Origin: Lichina pygmaea
Lineage: Eukaryota; Ascomycota; Lichinomycetes; Lichinales; Lichinaceae
DNA length: 64,000 nucleotides
Assembly: GCA_963422465.1 (NCBI GenBank)
Contig: OY730171.1
Location: 1,302,001 to 1,366,000, forward strand
Reading direction: 5' to 3'
Notes under the pieces: generated by a model
Databases searched by the model: none
Told to the model about the DNA's origin: nothing
What the model saw: only the letters and a program-made list of their open reading frames with translations
Shown: one piece after another, positions 1 through 11,280 of the stretch
Numbering within the stretch: position 1 is the first letter of the stretch
Layout of the letters: each line of letters opens with the position of its first letter
Position numbers and translations under genes: made by a program

Positions 1-1441
1 TCCTTTAAATGTTTCTTCAAGAAAGGCATAGCTGGAAATAGTGGAAAAGATACTGTCAAGAAAGTATTTGAGGGGGGAGTTTTGAATAGAAGAAAGAAAA
101 CAGGCAGTGTGAAATTTAAAGTAGAGGTCTAGAGGTAGAAGAAAAAGCTCACTCTCTAATAGAAAAGAAGGAGTGGCTTTCAAAGCACCCCCAATAAGTC
201 TTAGGCATCTGTTTTGAAATGAAACAAGGGAAGAGATATTGGAGGATTTTCTTAGAGGGTTAAACCAGATCCCCACTGCATAGCTCAGTAGAGATCTCAG
301 TATAGCAGTGTACACCAGACGTGATGTGTGAACTGGAAAGCCCCAAGTAGAATAGGAAGTTCTAGAAAGAGAAGAGAGTGCTTTCTGTGCTTTTTGAAGA
401 ATAATCCTCTGGTGTTTGTGCCAGTGGAGCTTTGCATCTAGGTACACTCCAAGTACTCACACATCTTCTTTTGGTTTGAGAATCACATTCCCCAGTCTGA
501 GCTTGAGCTGAAGATTGTCTGATCTTCTTCTGGAAAAATAAAGTATTTCATATTTCTCAGGTGAGAAGACTATTCCATGTCTTGCAGCCCAGGATAGACA
601 TTTGTGGTGTGTGTTCTTTAACTTCAGAAGATTACTTTTCAAGGAGTGACTAAAAGCAAGCAGATTTGTATCATCTGCAAACCCCAGGGCAGATACACCA
701 GAAGAGGGAGTATGCACAGTCTTATGCAATTCAGAAATGTAGAATAGAAAAAGAATAGGGGATAATGGAGAATCTTGAGAAACTCCACAATGAATAGGAA
801 TAGAACAAGACTCAGAATCATCAAAGACAAGAGTGGTAGAGCGCTTATCACAAAAGGAGTAGATCCAGGAAGCTAGCCAGGCAGGTATTCCTTTTCTTTT
901 CAGAATTTGCTGTAGTATCTTGGGGAGAACTCTGTCATAGGCTCCTGAGATATCCAGTGAGGGTAGGGATGCAACCATGCCTTCCTTCCAGACTTTTTCC
1001 ACTTGGGAGGTTAGAAGGAAAAGTGCTGCTTCTGTGGATCTTCCTTTCCTAAAGCCTATCTGGATATCTGGCAATAGTCCAGCTTCTTCTGCTATCTTGC
1101 TTAGTCTGACTGCAGCAATAGCTTCCATCAGCTTGCCTGTTGTTTTTAGCAGAGCTATAGGGCGCCAGGCTTTAGCTTGATTGTAGGTTCCCTTGCCAGG
1201 TTTCCTCAAGCAGACTGTTTTTGCACTCTTAAATCTTTCAGGGAAGTACTCTAGTTTCCAGCATGTTGAAGTCAGAATAGCTAGAGCTTGGCAGAACCTA
1301 GGCCCCAGAGCTCTCAGAAATCTATTTGGCAGCTTATCTCTCCCTCCTGCTGTGAAAGGTTTCTTCTTGGCCAGAATTTGCTCCACTTCTTCACATGTTA
1401 CCTCCTGGGAGAGCTGTATCTCAGAGATAGTCTGGGAGCTT
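1..1441 (-). pseudogene. LINE-A ORF2 fragment (reverse transcriptase)
   Basis: Codes for the RT part of LINE ORF2, which would copy the LINE RNA at a nicked target. The longest open stretch is 457-1386 (309 codons). It shows FTAGGRDKLPNRFL, the RT segment GFRKGRSTEAALFLLTSQ, the catalytic ALGFADDTNLLAF and the thumb-proximal FSPEKYEILYFSRRR. A stop just below 457 replaces an Arg codon (CGA to TGA), as in copies 1, 4 and 5; coding similarity resumes at once in 1-453 with VLGVYLDAKLHWHKHQ. Another stop near the 5' side truncates it again. It is a dead fragment with no endonuclease. Confidence 0.85.
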
Positions 1442-1462
1442 TCTGAGCCTGGTTCTGGAACA
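1..1462 (-). mobile_element. LINE-A copy 0 (Tad1-like LINE), partial
   Basis: This is a non-LTR retrotransposon fragment whose 3' end lies left of the window. Its 5' side is cut at about 1462, where a Gypsy-A LTR begins without its own first ~17 bases, so the junction is not a clean insertion edge. The sequence matches the ORF2 RT region of the other LINE-A copies at 7498-11121, 13054-15745 and 35972-37955. It is closest to the copy at 35972, with which it shares the variant IPAWLASWIYSFCDK in the RT palm. Family assignment to Tad1-like LINEs rests on the RT and endonuclease motifs seen in the longer copies. Confidence 0.85.
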
Positions 1463-2020
1463 ACACAGTCTTTATATACTCACAGAGGGCAACAGACAGG
1501 ATACTGAGTGGAAGTACCAAGCAGCATGACACAGGAGGAAGTCATATAACTGTCAAGACTGACCAGAGGTTGCTTGACACAGTGTGTATATGTATCAAGC
1601 ATGGCAAGCCCAACTTGACCAGCTTGACACAGTATGTATATACATCAAGACTTGTGAGCACAGCTTGACAAGCTTGACACAGCATGTATATACATCAAGT
1701 CTTTCAAGTACAGCTTGACAGGCTTAATAGTGAGTAAAGTAAGTATAGCTTACTAAGCTTGAAAACTGAGCACTATATAGTCAGGTGATAGTTCCCCTAT
1801 AGAACAATTATCTTCAACTTATGTTGTGATCCAGACAACTAGATCTACTTTAATACAAACTACAGTCTTGTATAAAGCCACTGATCAGGTGTTAATACCA
1901 CTATATTCCACCAAACCTCTTCACATTTCTTGACACTTCTCTTCTGTGAGAACTAATCTACTTTCCACATCTCACCCTAATCCTACACTTGGGTAGGATA
2001 CTACAGTACAGACTGCAACA
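1463..2020 (+). repeat. 5' LTR of Gypsy-A1 (left edge truncated)
   Basis: Matches the LTR at 11281-11867 but lacks its first ~17 bases. It ends in gactgcaaca and is followed by the same ctttgaagac primer-site sequence as the other copies. Its tandem-repeat section (1570-1750) has decayed from the gagctcac form to TA-rich text such as tgtatatacatc. Confidence 0.85.
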
Positions 2021-2038
2021 CTTTGAAGACTCTCAAGA

Positions 2039-2935
2039 ATAAGTACCTCAGGAGTAACTAACCCCACATTCCCAGATGGAAAGATTGGCATCACCAAGCC
2101 AGACCTGTTCTACAGTGAAAGAAACAAGGTTAACAACTAGCTTATACAACTCCAAGTCTACTTTCAATTCCAACCAGAGATAAAGCTACCAAAAGAAAGT
2201 AGTTTTTTTTTGCAACCACTTACATGAAAAATAATACTTATTGATAGATTAAGCTCTACATCAACAAACACCTCTCAGGAAACAGAAGTAATAACAGTAC
2301 AGATAAATGGATAACTACATAGAGACTATTTAAGGAAGAAGTCAAGAAGATCTTTGGACTATCTAACAAAGATAAAGTGGCTATATAAATAATCCAGCAC
2401 ATCAAGTAATAACACTCAGCTGCAGAGTACACTACATAATTCAAGCAATACTTAGTACTGACTGATTAGGACAACAATACTCTAATAGTCATGTACTGAT
2501 GTAGACTCAAGAAAAACATGAAAAACAAGATCACCTTCAACAGATAAGCAGTCAAGACACTGGACAAACTTATTATATAAGTAATCAACATTAACAATAA
2601 ACTTTTCAAGTGAGTGATAGAGAAACACTATAACAGAGGATACAGCCACCCCACATAGTATGTGAGTAACCACTACAGATTGCCTAACAAGGCACTGCCA
2701 CATAACCTATATAGCTATGTATCTATGGAACTGGATGCAGTCCACCACAAGGGAAGATTCACAAACAAAAGGAATAACCACAAGAGGAAAGCACTAAAGT
2801 GCTATACCTGTGGCAAGCTAGACCACATAGTGAAAGACTATTGTTCAAAGAACAAGGTGCACTGACAGTAACGTAATACACTCAACAGAGACTGGAATAT
2901 CATCAAGCCAGAGGACCTACCAGAAGAAGTTCAGC
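2039..2935 (+). pseudogene. Gypsy-A1 gag
   Basis: A broken gag copy that aligns with the gag of A2 (from 11886) and A3 (minus, from 48348). A nucleocapsid CCHC knuckle is readable near 2800-2845 (CYTCGKLDHIVKDYC), preceded by the typical PMELDAVHHKGRF-like stretch. The capsid part upstream is recognisable only by similarity. Many breaks. Confidence 0.75.
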
Positions 2936-2955
2936 TATCTCTTAAATAATAAGAT

Positions 2956-2969
2956 AAATACAATCAGCT
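2956..2969. repeat. target-site duplication, left, of the SINE
   Basis: aaatacaatcagct, repeated at 3406-3419 on the far side of the SINE. Confidence 0.9.
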
Positions 2970-3405
2970 GGGGCGGCATGGTGTAGTGGGAAGCTGGTGA
3001 GAGTTTCCCACTACGTGGCACCCATGACCCGGAACTAGTGGTGTCAGGCCTGGAGAACCTGACTAAACTAGTTGTCAGTTCAAATCTGACCCACCCCACA
3101 TTCTGCCACAAAAACCCCCAAGATTTATAGAACTTGTCTAAGATGTACTCCTCGCAAGATGTATGAAAACTCTCAAGAAATAGCTCACCCAATATCTGTC
3201 AAGATCCACAAAACCCTTATTACTGTGGTTTTCCTATTTCCCCTACGAGGTTTGGGGTTTTCCCACAGTACGTACACTACAAACCACGGGGTGTACAGTA
3301 AATGCGTGAGGTCCCCGAGTCAAGTCTACCAGAGACAAAAATCCTTCAAGAAGTTCTGCATAGCTTAACAGCTGAATCAGTGTAAGAATCAAATCAAAAT
3401 CAAAA
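2970..3405 (+). mobile_element. tRNA-headed SINE
   Basis: A 436-bp element flanked by a perfect 14-bp target duplication. The head looks tRNA-derived: an A-box-like tggtgtagtgg at 2979-2989 and a B-box-like agttcaaatct at 3077-3087 (two differences from GGTTCRANTCC), giving an internal RNA polymerase III promoter. The middle is unrelated to anything else here. The last 40 nt before the tail (3350-3389) match the 3' end of LINE-B at 36 of 40 positions (complement of 19821-19860). The tail is (aatcaa)-like and ends in A-runs, similar to LINE-A tails. It has no coding capacity and must borrow LINE enzymes. Confidence 0.88.
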
Positions 3406-3419
3406 AAATACAATCAGCT
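3406..3419. repeat. target-site duplication, right, of the SINE
   Basis: Second copy of aaatacaatcagct; Gypsy-A1 sequence resumes directly after it. Confidence 0.9.
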
Positions 3420-3659
3420 ATTGGAAGCAGTCCACCAACTGGCAACATCAGAAGGTAAGAATCTACCAGAGCAGACAGGTCAGGACAAAGGACAGAAGTC
3501 TTTAACTACCTCTGATGGAGACCAAGATAAACCTGTGTCTATCAAAGAAGACATACTACAAGAAAGCTATACTTACAGTATAGACTCACAAAATCTACAG
3601 CACAGCACACTACAGTGGAGGTTTTGCACAGACTATTACTACACCCACCACAAACAGTT

Positions 3660-3987
3660 ATGAAAGTACAGAGGACATTCACTCTACCACACCACCTGCC
3701 ACAAGTATTGGGTCAATTGCAAGAAGGATGTGTGTGAAACTCATCTTTGGGACAAACCCCAGCACACTATATTCCCCAGGCATACACATGACTGGTATAA
3801 ACATCTCATGTTTCTACAGCAAGGCAACAACAACAACTACTACATTAACAATTGGCAGTACTGCCTGAAGTCTGGATATAACAAGCATCAGCAAGACAAA
3901 TTCATGAACAGATTCCTCAGAACAGACAGGAATAGCTGGATCTATTGCCTGGTCAGTGGAAAGACACTTCAATCAGGAAAAGACTGA
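3660..3987 (+). pseudogene. Gypsy-A1 Cys/His/Trp linker domain between gag and protease
   Basis: A segment rich in Cys, His and Trp between the nucleocapsid knuckle and the protease, best read in 3730-3987. The core motif W-x2-C-x4-C-x2-H-x3-K occupies 3853-3900 and also occurs in A2, A3, B1 and B2. The function is unknown; the spacing of Cys and His suggests metal binding. Confidence 0.7.
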
Positions 3988-4069
3988 ACTTCTATGTTAA
4001 GAGGTGACACTGGGAGCTCAACAACATAACCTCTAGCAATGCAAAGCACCTGTGATTGCCTGTGTCACT

Positions 4070-7000
4070 ACATACTAAAACACCAGTACAGATGTATGTA
4101 CTTGTTGATTCAGGAGCCAACAGAAACTACATCTCAAGATAATTCCACAGCACCCTCAGCACTGAACAAAAACATAAAATATAACCTTACCAGCTTGCAA
4201 TAGCAAATAGACAGACAGAGCTAGTCTGCCACAAGACACAGCCAATAGAAATAGTTACCAGACACTATGCTGAAAGAATCCACTTTGATATTATCAAGTT
4301 GGCCACTCAGAATATCTATTTGGGGATGCCTTGGCTAAAGAAGTATAACCCAGTTGTTAACTGGAGGATAGGAGTACTCCTATTTAGGAACTACACTAAC
4401 AACACAGCTTGGACCTGTTACCAGCTGCAGAAAGTGTGGATAGATAAGAGAAGAAGTCCTCAGTGGAACCTCACTACCAGAAAGAACAACTCTTAAAAGA
4501 AGAGGTCTGCCTTGACAGGCATACCCCAGAACCAGGTGGCTAAACAGTCAGAGATAAAGAGAGAGGAAGTTGTTACCACTCTGGAGATCTCTGAAGAGTA
4601 CTGACCTGAGTATGATAACCTCTTTCAGGAAGAGACAAAAATAGCAGTGTTGTCTAAGCACCAACCTTGGGATTATAAGATCAAGTTGCAACCAGGGACA
4701 GAGCCAGAATTTAGACCAATCTATCAGTTATCAGAAAAAAAGTTCTGAGTACTTTGTGAGTACCTGGAGAAAAACCTGAAAAAAAGTTTTATTTAAGAAT
4801 CTCAATCACCAGCAGAATACCTGATACTATTTGCACTAAAGAAAAACAGAAGTCTTCAACTTTGTGTAGACTACAGAAAACTCAACAATATTACTATCAA
4901 GAACTGATACCTGTTGCTAAACACAAACAAACTGTGAGACAGGATCAGCCAAGCTACAATCTTCACCAAGCTGGACTTGAAAGAAGTATACAACCTGATA
5001 TACATGAAAGAAGAAGAAGAATGGAAAACAGTCTTCAGAACTTAATATAGACACTACAAGTATCTGGTTATGCTATTCAGACTTATAAACACACCAGCAA
5101 CATGTCAAGCCTTGATCAACAATATTATCAGAGCACACCTGGACTAAACAGCTATCACCTACCTAGATAATATTCTTGTCTACTTGAACACATAACAGAA
5201 ATATACCAAACATGTGAAGAATATTCTACAATACCTACAAAAGGTAGAGCTTAAGCTCAACCTGGAGAAGTGTGAGTTTAACAAACCAGAAGTTGAATTC
5301 CTCAGATATATTATAGGAATTGAAGAGATGAAGATTAACCCTGAGAAAATTAAAGTGATTTAGCAATAGCCAACACTGACATCAGTCAAGAAAGTACAAG
5401 TCTTCCTAGAATTTACTAACTTTAATTGACAGTTTATCAAGAACTACTCACAGATGGCAACACCACTGACAGAACTCACAAAGAAGGATGTGGAGTACTG
5501 GTAGACAGAAAGGCAACAAAAAGTATTCCAACAGCTCAAGAACACTTGTGCCAAAGAACCAGTTCTTCTCAACTTCAAAACAGGCCAACCAACACAAATC
5601 AAAACAGACACTTCAGACCAAGTAGTGGGAGCATGTCTATACCAACAGGCAGATAGCAAATAGCACCCAGTCACCTACTACTCACACAAAATATCACAAG
5701 GGGAAAGAAACTATAATATCTATAACAAAAAGCTACTGGCAGTTGTCAATATACTTGAACACTGGAGAGTGTACATGGAAAGCAGTTCTGAACTTACTAT
5801 TCTCACAGACTACAAGAATCTGACAACACTCATGATAACCAAGAAACTGAACTAACAACAAGTCAGATCAGCTAAACTTCTAGGGCAACACAAGTTTAAA
5901 ATCTTGTACACCCCTGGACAAGATAATAGAAGAGCAGACATACTAAGCTGACAAAAAAACCACATGGAAGATGATGAACACCAAGGAACAATCTTATAGC
6001 AGAACTAGTAAGGAAACCTGGTGCCACAACTGTAGATCAACAAGCTTATAGCAGAAGATACTGAGAAACTAATAAGGAACTACTATGATAACTCAGTATA
6101 TAGTCACCCAGAAATCACCAAAACTACAGACTTTATCTAACAGGCAGGGAATAATATTATCAATCTCTGATAACAAGTCACAGACTACATCAGCAAATAT
6201 CTACTATACCAGAAAAACAAACATGGAAGACACAAGCTATATAGAGAAAGACACTTGAACATGATACTAGGAAGTCTGTGGGAAGATGTGTTAATAGACT
6301 TCATCACAAAACTACCTAAGTTCAAAGACTCAGTCACAGAAATCACCTACAACTTGATCATGGTGATAGTGGACAGATTCACAAAATACCTAATAGTGGT
6401 ACTATTCAAAGAGACCTACACAGCAGAACAGTTGGGACACTTCTTACTGGCCAGATTGGTCAGAGACCACAGAGTTCTAATCATGATTATTACAGACAGA
6501 GACAAACTCTTCACATCTAACTACTGGAAAACAATCAGTGCAGCCATGGAAACAAAACTTAAAATGTCTATAGTCTACCACCAACAAATAGACAGCCAGA
6601 CAGAACAAGTAAACTAAGTCCTGGAGACTTACTTGTGGTATTACATCAATCAGACCCACAGCAATTAGGTACAACCATTACCAGTGGTACAGCTGGTAAT
6701 TAACTAGCACAGATCAGATTCAATAAAGAAATCACTATTCTTTACCAACTTTAGATAATATACAAACATCAGAATACCAAGCAAAGCTTCACTAGGTATA
6801 GAGAAAGCACTCCAACATAACAAGCTATTACAGCAAACACACATGATGATAAGGCACTACCTTCAAGAAAGCTTGAAAAAAATACAGCACTAAATAGACA
6901 AAAAATCAAAATAGCACCTCAGCTGAAGAAGGGGGATAAAGTCTACCTCCTCACAAAAAATTGGAAAACAAAGAAACTGAAGATGAAGAAACTTGACAAC

Positions 7001-7290
7001 ATCAAGGTCAGACTATTTTTAGTCAAAAAGAAAACAGGACTAGTCAACATCAAGATACAACTACCAAGGGATACCAGAGTCTATCCAAACTTTCATATCT
7101 TAATGATTGAACCAGCTGACCAGAGCACACTCTTGCAGAAGATATTTTATTACCAGCCTGAAGAGGAAAGAGTTCAAAGTCAAACAAATTCTGGCTAAGA
7201 AAAGTCAGTGATACTTCATCAAGTGGAAAGAATACCCAGACTCAGAAAATACCTGGGAACTACTTAAGAACGTTAAGAACTGCCAGCTTT
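4070..7290 (+). pseudogene. Gypsy-A1 pol (PR-RT-RH-IN-chromodomain)
   Basis: A decayed pol region. Recognisable in order: protease (LVDSGAN near 4105 and MPWLKKYNPVVNW near 4330), RT (about 4650-5420), RNase H (about 5560-5960), integrase core (6255-6617, with DFITKLPKFKD and VDRFTKYLIVVLF), integrase C-terminal part and chromodomain (about 6900-7290). The order PR-RT-RH-IN and the terminal chromodomain place it among Ty3/Gypsy chromoviruses. Broken many times. Confidence 0.85.
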
Positions 7291-7667
7291 TTCTGTGATA
7301 GTTCCAGCAGGGGCAGGACTGAACAGCTTGGTCTGCAGAAGAGATATTGATGACTGTCACAGTCAAATTCTCACCATCCAACTCCATCTTCTTCACAAGA
7401 CACTGAAGCTTCTGTCTTGCAAAAACTTTAGCTTCTTCCAACATCTTCCACTTCTGAGAAAGACAGACTTGCACTGCAGAGAGTTGTTCAAAGAGTATTT
7501 TTTTTTTGATTTGATTCTTACACTGTTTGTAGCTTTATAGCTATGTAGATCTTCCAGCTAATAGTGAACTTCTTCAGAAAACCTTTAAAGAAATAAAAAC
7601 TGAAGACAGGGAGGTGACTAGAAAGTGTAGCAAAAGAAAATCTTGTAGTGTCTGGTAGGAAAAGCTT

Positions 7668-10600
7668 CTAGATGTTGGAGTGTGAATAGTGAAGTTTGAA
7701 AGCCAGATTACATTGGTTTAGTCTTTTCAAAGACATAAACCAGTACAGAAACTTCTGTAGAAGCTCTGGGTTTGAAATAATAGTAGTGAAATCTTGGGGG
7801 TTAAAGAGAGTATGTTGTCTTTGACTTGAGTAGAGAGAGCATGAAAAGGTAATATACTTTACTGTCTCTTCTGCTTGACTACACATGTATAGGGGGGTAG
7901 GAAAGTCAGGGACTCCAGCTCTGAAAAGAAAACTTGCTAGACCAATTCTCCCAGTTCTGGTTTGCAGTAGTAGACTTGCCTCAGCTTTCTGTAGCTTTTT
8001 GTAGAGCTTTAGGTTGTTGTAGTGAGGTTTTTGGCAAAACACCTGCTATCCAGCATAGCTTTTTCTTTTCTTCTTCTCCTATTGGTTTTCCCACTCTTTA
8101 GTAAAGAGTATTTGTAGTTCTTTCTTTGAACTAGCCTGGTTAGTAGTTATTTGACTTAACCAAGTGAACTTCCAATTAGGAGAGATAGTTGAGGATTTCT
8201 TTAAAGGTTTCCTCAGTGAAGAAGTATAGGAAGAAATAGTAGAAAAGATACTGTCAAGAAAGTCTTTCAGAGAGGAGGTTTGGATAGAAGATAGAAAACA
8301 AGCTATGCGAAATTTAAAATAGAGATCTAGGGGTAAAATAAAAAGCTCACTCTCTAATAGAAAAGAAGGAGTGGCTTTGAAAGCACCCCCAATAAGTCTC
8401 AGACATTTGTTTTGGAATATGATAAGAGAGGAAATATTAGAGGATTTTCTGAGTGGGTTGAACCAAATTCCCACTGCATAGCTCAGTACAGATCTGAGTA
8501 TTGCAGTGTACACAAGGTCTGCTGTGAGAACTGGAAAGCCCCAGGTGGAGTAAGAGGTTCTAGAAAGAGAAGATAGTGCTTTTTGTACTTTTTGAAGAAT
8601 AATTCTCTGGTGTTTGTGCCAGTGGAGTTTGGCATCCAGGTACACTCCCAATACTCACACTTCTTCTTTTGGTTTTAGAATCACATTCCCAAGTCTAAGC
8701 TTGAGCTGCAGATTGTCTGATCTTCTTCTGGAAAAATAAAGTATTTCATATTTCTCAGGAGAGAAGACTATTCCATGTCTTGCAGCCCAAGATAGACATT
8801 TAAGATGTGTATTCTTCAACTTCAGAAGGTTGCTTTTAAGAGAGTGTCCAAATGCAAGCAGATTTGTATCATCTGCAAATCCCAGAGCAGAAACACCAGT
8901 AGTAGGAGAATGTACAGTCTTATGAAGTTCAGAAATATAGAATAGAAAAAGAATAGAAGACAAGGGGGAACCTTGGGGGACTCCACAGTGAATAGGAATA
9001 GAAGAGGACTCAGAGTCATCAAAAACTAGAATAGTGGTACATCTGGTACAGAAAGAGAAGATCCAAGAAGTTAGCCAGAGAGGAATTCCTTTTCTCTCCA
9101 GAATCTTTTGAAGAATCTCTGGGAGAACTCTGTTATATGCTTCTGAGATGTCCAGAGAAAGTAGAGATGCAACCATGCCTTCTTTCCAGACTTTTTCCAC
9201 TTGGGAAGTTAGAAGGAAAAGTGCTGATTCAGTTGATCTGCCTTTCCTGAACCCTATCTGGATTTCTGGCAAGAGTTTAGTCTCTTCTGCTACCTTGCTT
9301 AGTCTGGCTGCTGCAATAGCTTCCATCAGCTTGCCAGTTGTGTTTAGCAGAGCTATAGAGTGCCAGGCTTTAGCTTGGTTATAGATTCTCTTGCCAGGTT
9401 TTCTTAGACAGACTGTTTTTGCATTCTTGAATCTCTCTGGAAAGTATTCCAGTCTCCAGCATGTTGATGTGAGAACAGCTATAGCTTGGCAGAACTTGGG
9501 ACCCAGAGCTTTCAGAAATCCATTTGGCAGCTTGTCTTTTCCTCCTGCTGTAAAAGGTTTCTTCTTGTTCAGAATTTGCTCCACTTCTTCAGTGGTAACC
9601 TCCTGAGAAAGCTGGATCTCTGGGGTACTCTGGTGACTTTCTGTACTTGGTTCTGGAACACGTGCTTCTGGAAAGAATTGAGCTGAGAAAGATTTTGTCT
9701 TCTCCTCAAAGCTTTTGGCTAGTCCTTCTTGAGTCTCCAGATCAGGGACCAGAGGAAGATCAGGAGTCTTGTTAGCTTTTGATTTTCCCCACTTTGCAAG
9801 CTTCCAGAATTTTGAGAAACTGGCTAGCTCATGAACTTGTTTCCTGAAGGTGTTCTGTTTGCCTTCTCTGACAGCTTTCTTCTTGAGCTTAGTTGCTTCT
9901 TCTAGCTCTTCTTGGCTTGCCTGTCCTCTGAGCACTTGTCTTCTTATTCTTCTTTCCTCCTTAACTTTAGTTTGGATCTCTTGGTTCCACCAGGAGACTG
10001 AGTGGCTAGATTGCTTCTGGAGTTCTGTGCATCTGTCTGCTATTTCTTGGAGAAAGTGGTTAAGATATTCCAAGTACTCATCCACTTCATGTTTATCTTG
10101 AAAGTGGAAGAGCAGCTGCAAATTATTACACTCTTGTTTTGCCAGGTTTGTGTCCAGTGTTTTCCAGTTCCTTTCTGGCTTCCAGGTTTTTCTTGGTGAG
10201 TCCAGGTCCAGGCTAGTTAGCACAGGTCTGTGGTCAGACCCATGAAAGAACTGCAAAGCAATTTTAGAAAAGATTAGAGAGTTAGAAAAAGAAGAAGATA
10301 TAAGGGAAAGATCAATAGGTGAACAGGGTTTGTGGGAAAGAGATCTAGCTCTTGTGGGTGTAAAAAATGCAATAGCTAACTCCAGATTTGAGTTTTTCAT
10401 TAGAGTTTGGAACTTGTGTGCAGTGTCAGAATATAGTCTTCTTTTCTTTAACCAGTCAGGGTGGTGAAGATTTGAGTCTGTAAGAAGAATATGCTGCCCT
10501 TTTGCTTGTAAAGTATTTTGGAGTAGACAGAGAAGAGCTTCTGATGCTTGTAGGTAGTTCTCTTGACTTGAGGGAGTGAAGTATAGATTATACACCCACA

Positions 10601-10910
10601 GAGAAGTAGAGGTATTTTCCAGATGAATTTCAAGAGAAACAAAGTCTTTACTCCAGAAAGTAGGGTGGAGAGATGACAGTTTCAGGTTTTTGTTAATAAG
10701 AAAAAGAGTTCTACCAATCTCTGGAGAATATAAAGAAAGAAATGAAGAAAAAACAGTTGAGGTGCTGGTTTGAAGGTGAGGATTCTTCCAGAGTTCTTGA
10801 AGTGCAATAATATCTACTTCTTGAAGAGTTGGGGTTGCTAGAAGTAGCTCTTGGACTGATTGGCTTTTCTGCACATTGTATTGAAGAAGTGTGAACTTTG
10901 TATTCTTCAT
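7668..10910 (-). pseudogene. LINE-A ORF2: endonuclease and reverse transcriptase
   Basis: About 1080 codons. The N-terminal apurinic-like endonuclease covers residues 1-235, with LQYNVQKSQ, LQELWKNPH, TDSNLHHPDW and the closing GSDHRPVLT. A basic linker follows (KVKEERRIRRQ). The RT occupies about residues 420-800, with GFRKGRSTESALFLLTSQ, LDISEAYNRVLPE and ALGFADDTNLLAF. The C-terminus holds a Cys/His motif (CSQAEETVKYITFSC-like) and the end box LLQKFLYWFMSLKRL. No RNase H domain is visible between RT and the C-terminus. Three premature stops break it: one CGA-to-TGA at 8652-8654 and two Trp-to-TAG between 8043 and 8078. The start overlaps the ORF1 stop as ATGA (10907-10910). It was probably competent before these point changes. 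Confidence 0.88.
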
Positions 10911-11121
10911 GTAGACATTTCATCTTCAAAGATCTTGAAGGGGTTGACTGACTGCTTTCCCCCTGTGTTTGTTGATCTTGTAGACAGAATTTGCACTTCT
11001 GGAGACTCTCCTCTTAGTCTCTCTGAGCTTCTAGTTGGCTCTATAGTTTTCTGTCTTTTTCCCCCTGGAAGAGTCTGTATGAAGGGGAAAGTAACTGGAG
11101 ACTGTGTGACTGGGACAGTGG
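10907..11121 (-). pseudogene. LINE-A ORF1, C-terminal fragment
   Basis: Roughly the last 70 codons of ORF1, ending FKIFEDEMST then TGA. The phrase EKDRKTIEPTRSSERL resembles EDRKKRKQGELVRTRSSARL in LINE-B ORF1 of copy 3, which supports the assignment. The zinc-knuckle part would lie upstream and is missing because the element is 5'-truncated here. The TGA shares bases with the ORF2 ATG. Confidence 0.7.
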
Positions 11122-11280
11122 TTTTATTTTATTTATTTTATTTTATTCTTACTCTGATTTGGCTGGTGAGCCATGCAGAACTTCTAGATACATGCTTTTT
11201 TTCCCAGAAAACCTTTGAAGGAATAAAAACTGAGACTTGAGTAAGACTAGAGAATTATCTGGGAGAATATACAGTGTCTG
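11122..11280 (-). mobile_element. LINE-B copy 3, 3' terminal part (split by Gypsy-A2)
   Basis: The 3' UTR and (aaaat)-like tail of a LINE-B. It matches 19801-19960, the 3' end of LINE-B copy 2. The remainder of the element continues at 26324 after Gypsy-A2. The 5-bp gtctg at 11276-11280 is repeated at 26324-26328, as expected for LTR-element insertion into this LINE. Confidence 0.88.
11276..11280. repeat. target-site duplication gtctg, left, of Gypsy-A2
   Basis: Identical to 26324-26328, immediately outside the LTR ends. Confidence 0.88.

Larger units (their letters stand above)
1463..7497 (+). mobile_element. Gypsy-A1, Ty3/Gypsy chromovirus, old and broken
   Basis: This is an LTR retrotransposon fossil. 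Its parts, in order, are the 5' LTR (1463-2020, first bases missing), gag, a Cys/His linker domain, protease, RT, RNase H, integrase, chromodomain and the start of an antisense frame. No 3' LTR is seen: similarity stops at 7497, where LINE-A copy 1 begins. A SINE lies inside it at 2970-3405. Compared with Gypsy-A2 and A3 it carries the most C-to-T and G-to-A changes, with dozens of breaks, so it is the oldest or the most strongly RIP-mutated of the three copies. Confidence 0.9.
7498..11121 (-). mobile_element. LINE-A copy 1 (Tad1-like LINE), 5'-truncated
   Basis: A LINE on the minus strand: the tail (T-run then gatttgattc on the plus strand) is at 7498-7515, then the 3' UTR to 7667, ORF2 7668-10910 and the C-terminal part of ORF1 to about 11121. 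It lies at the broken 3' side of Gypsy-A1, and its 5' side meets the tail of LINE-B copy 3 at 11121-11122. I found no target duplication joining the two flanks, so one side has probably been rearranged or deleted. This is the only LINE-A copy here that retains the endonuclease. Confidence 0.88.

Noticed and set aside
2970-3090. Possible tRNA gene
   Set aside because: A- and B-box-like strings are about 90 bp apart, no cloverleaf is apparent, and the segment is the head of a 436-bp element with target duplications: a SINE.
9148-9384. Recurrent frame opposite the LINE RT (MPSFQTFSTWEVRRKS)
   Set aside because: It appears antisense to the RT in every LINE copy because the RT protein is conserved; no independent signal.
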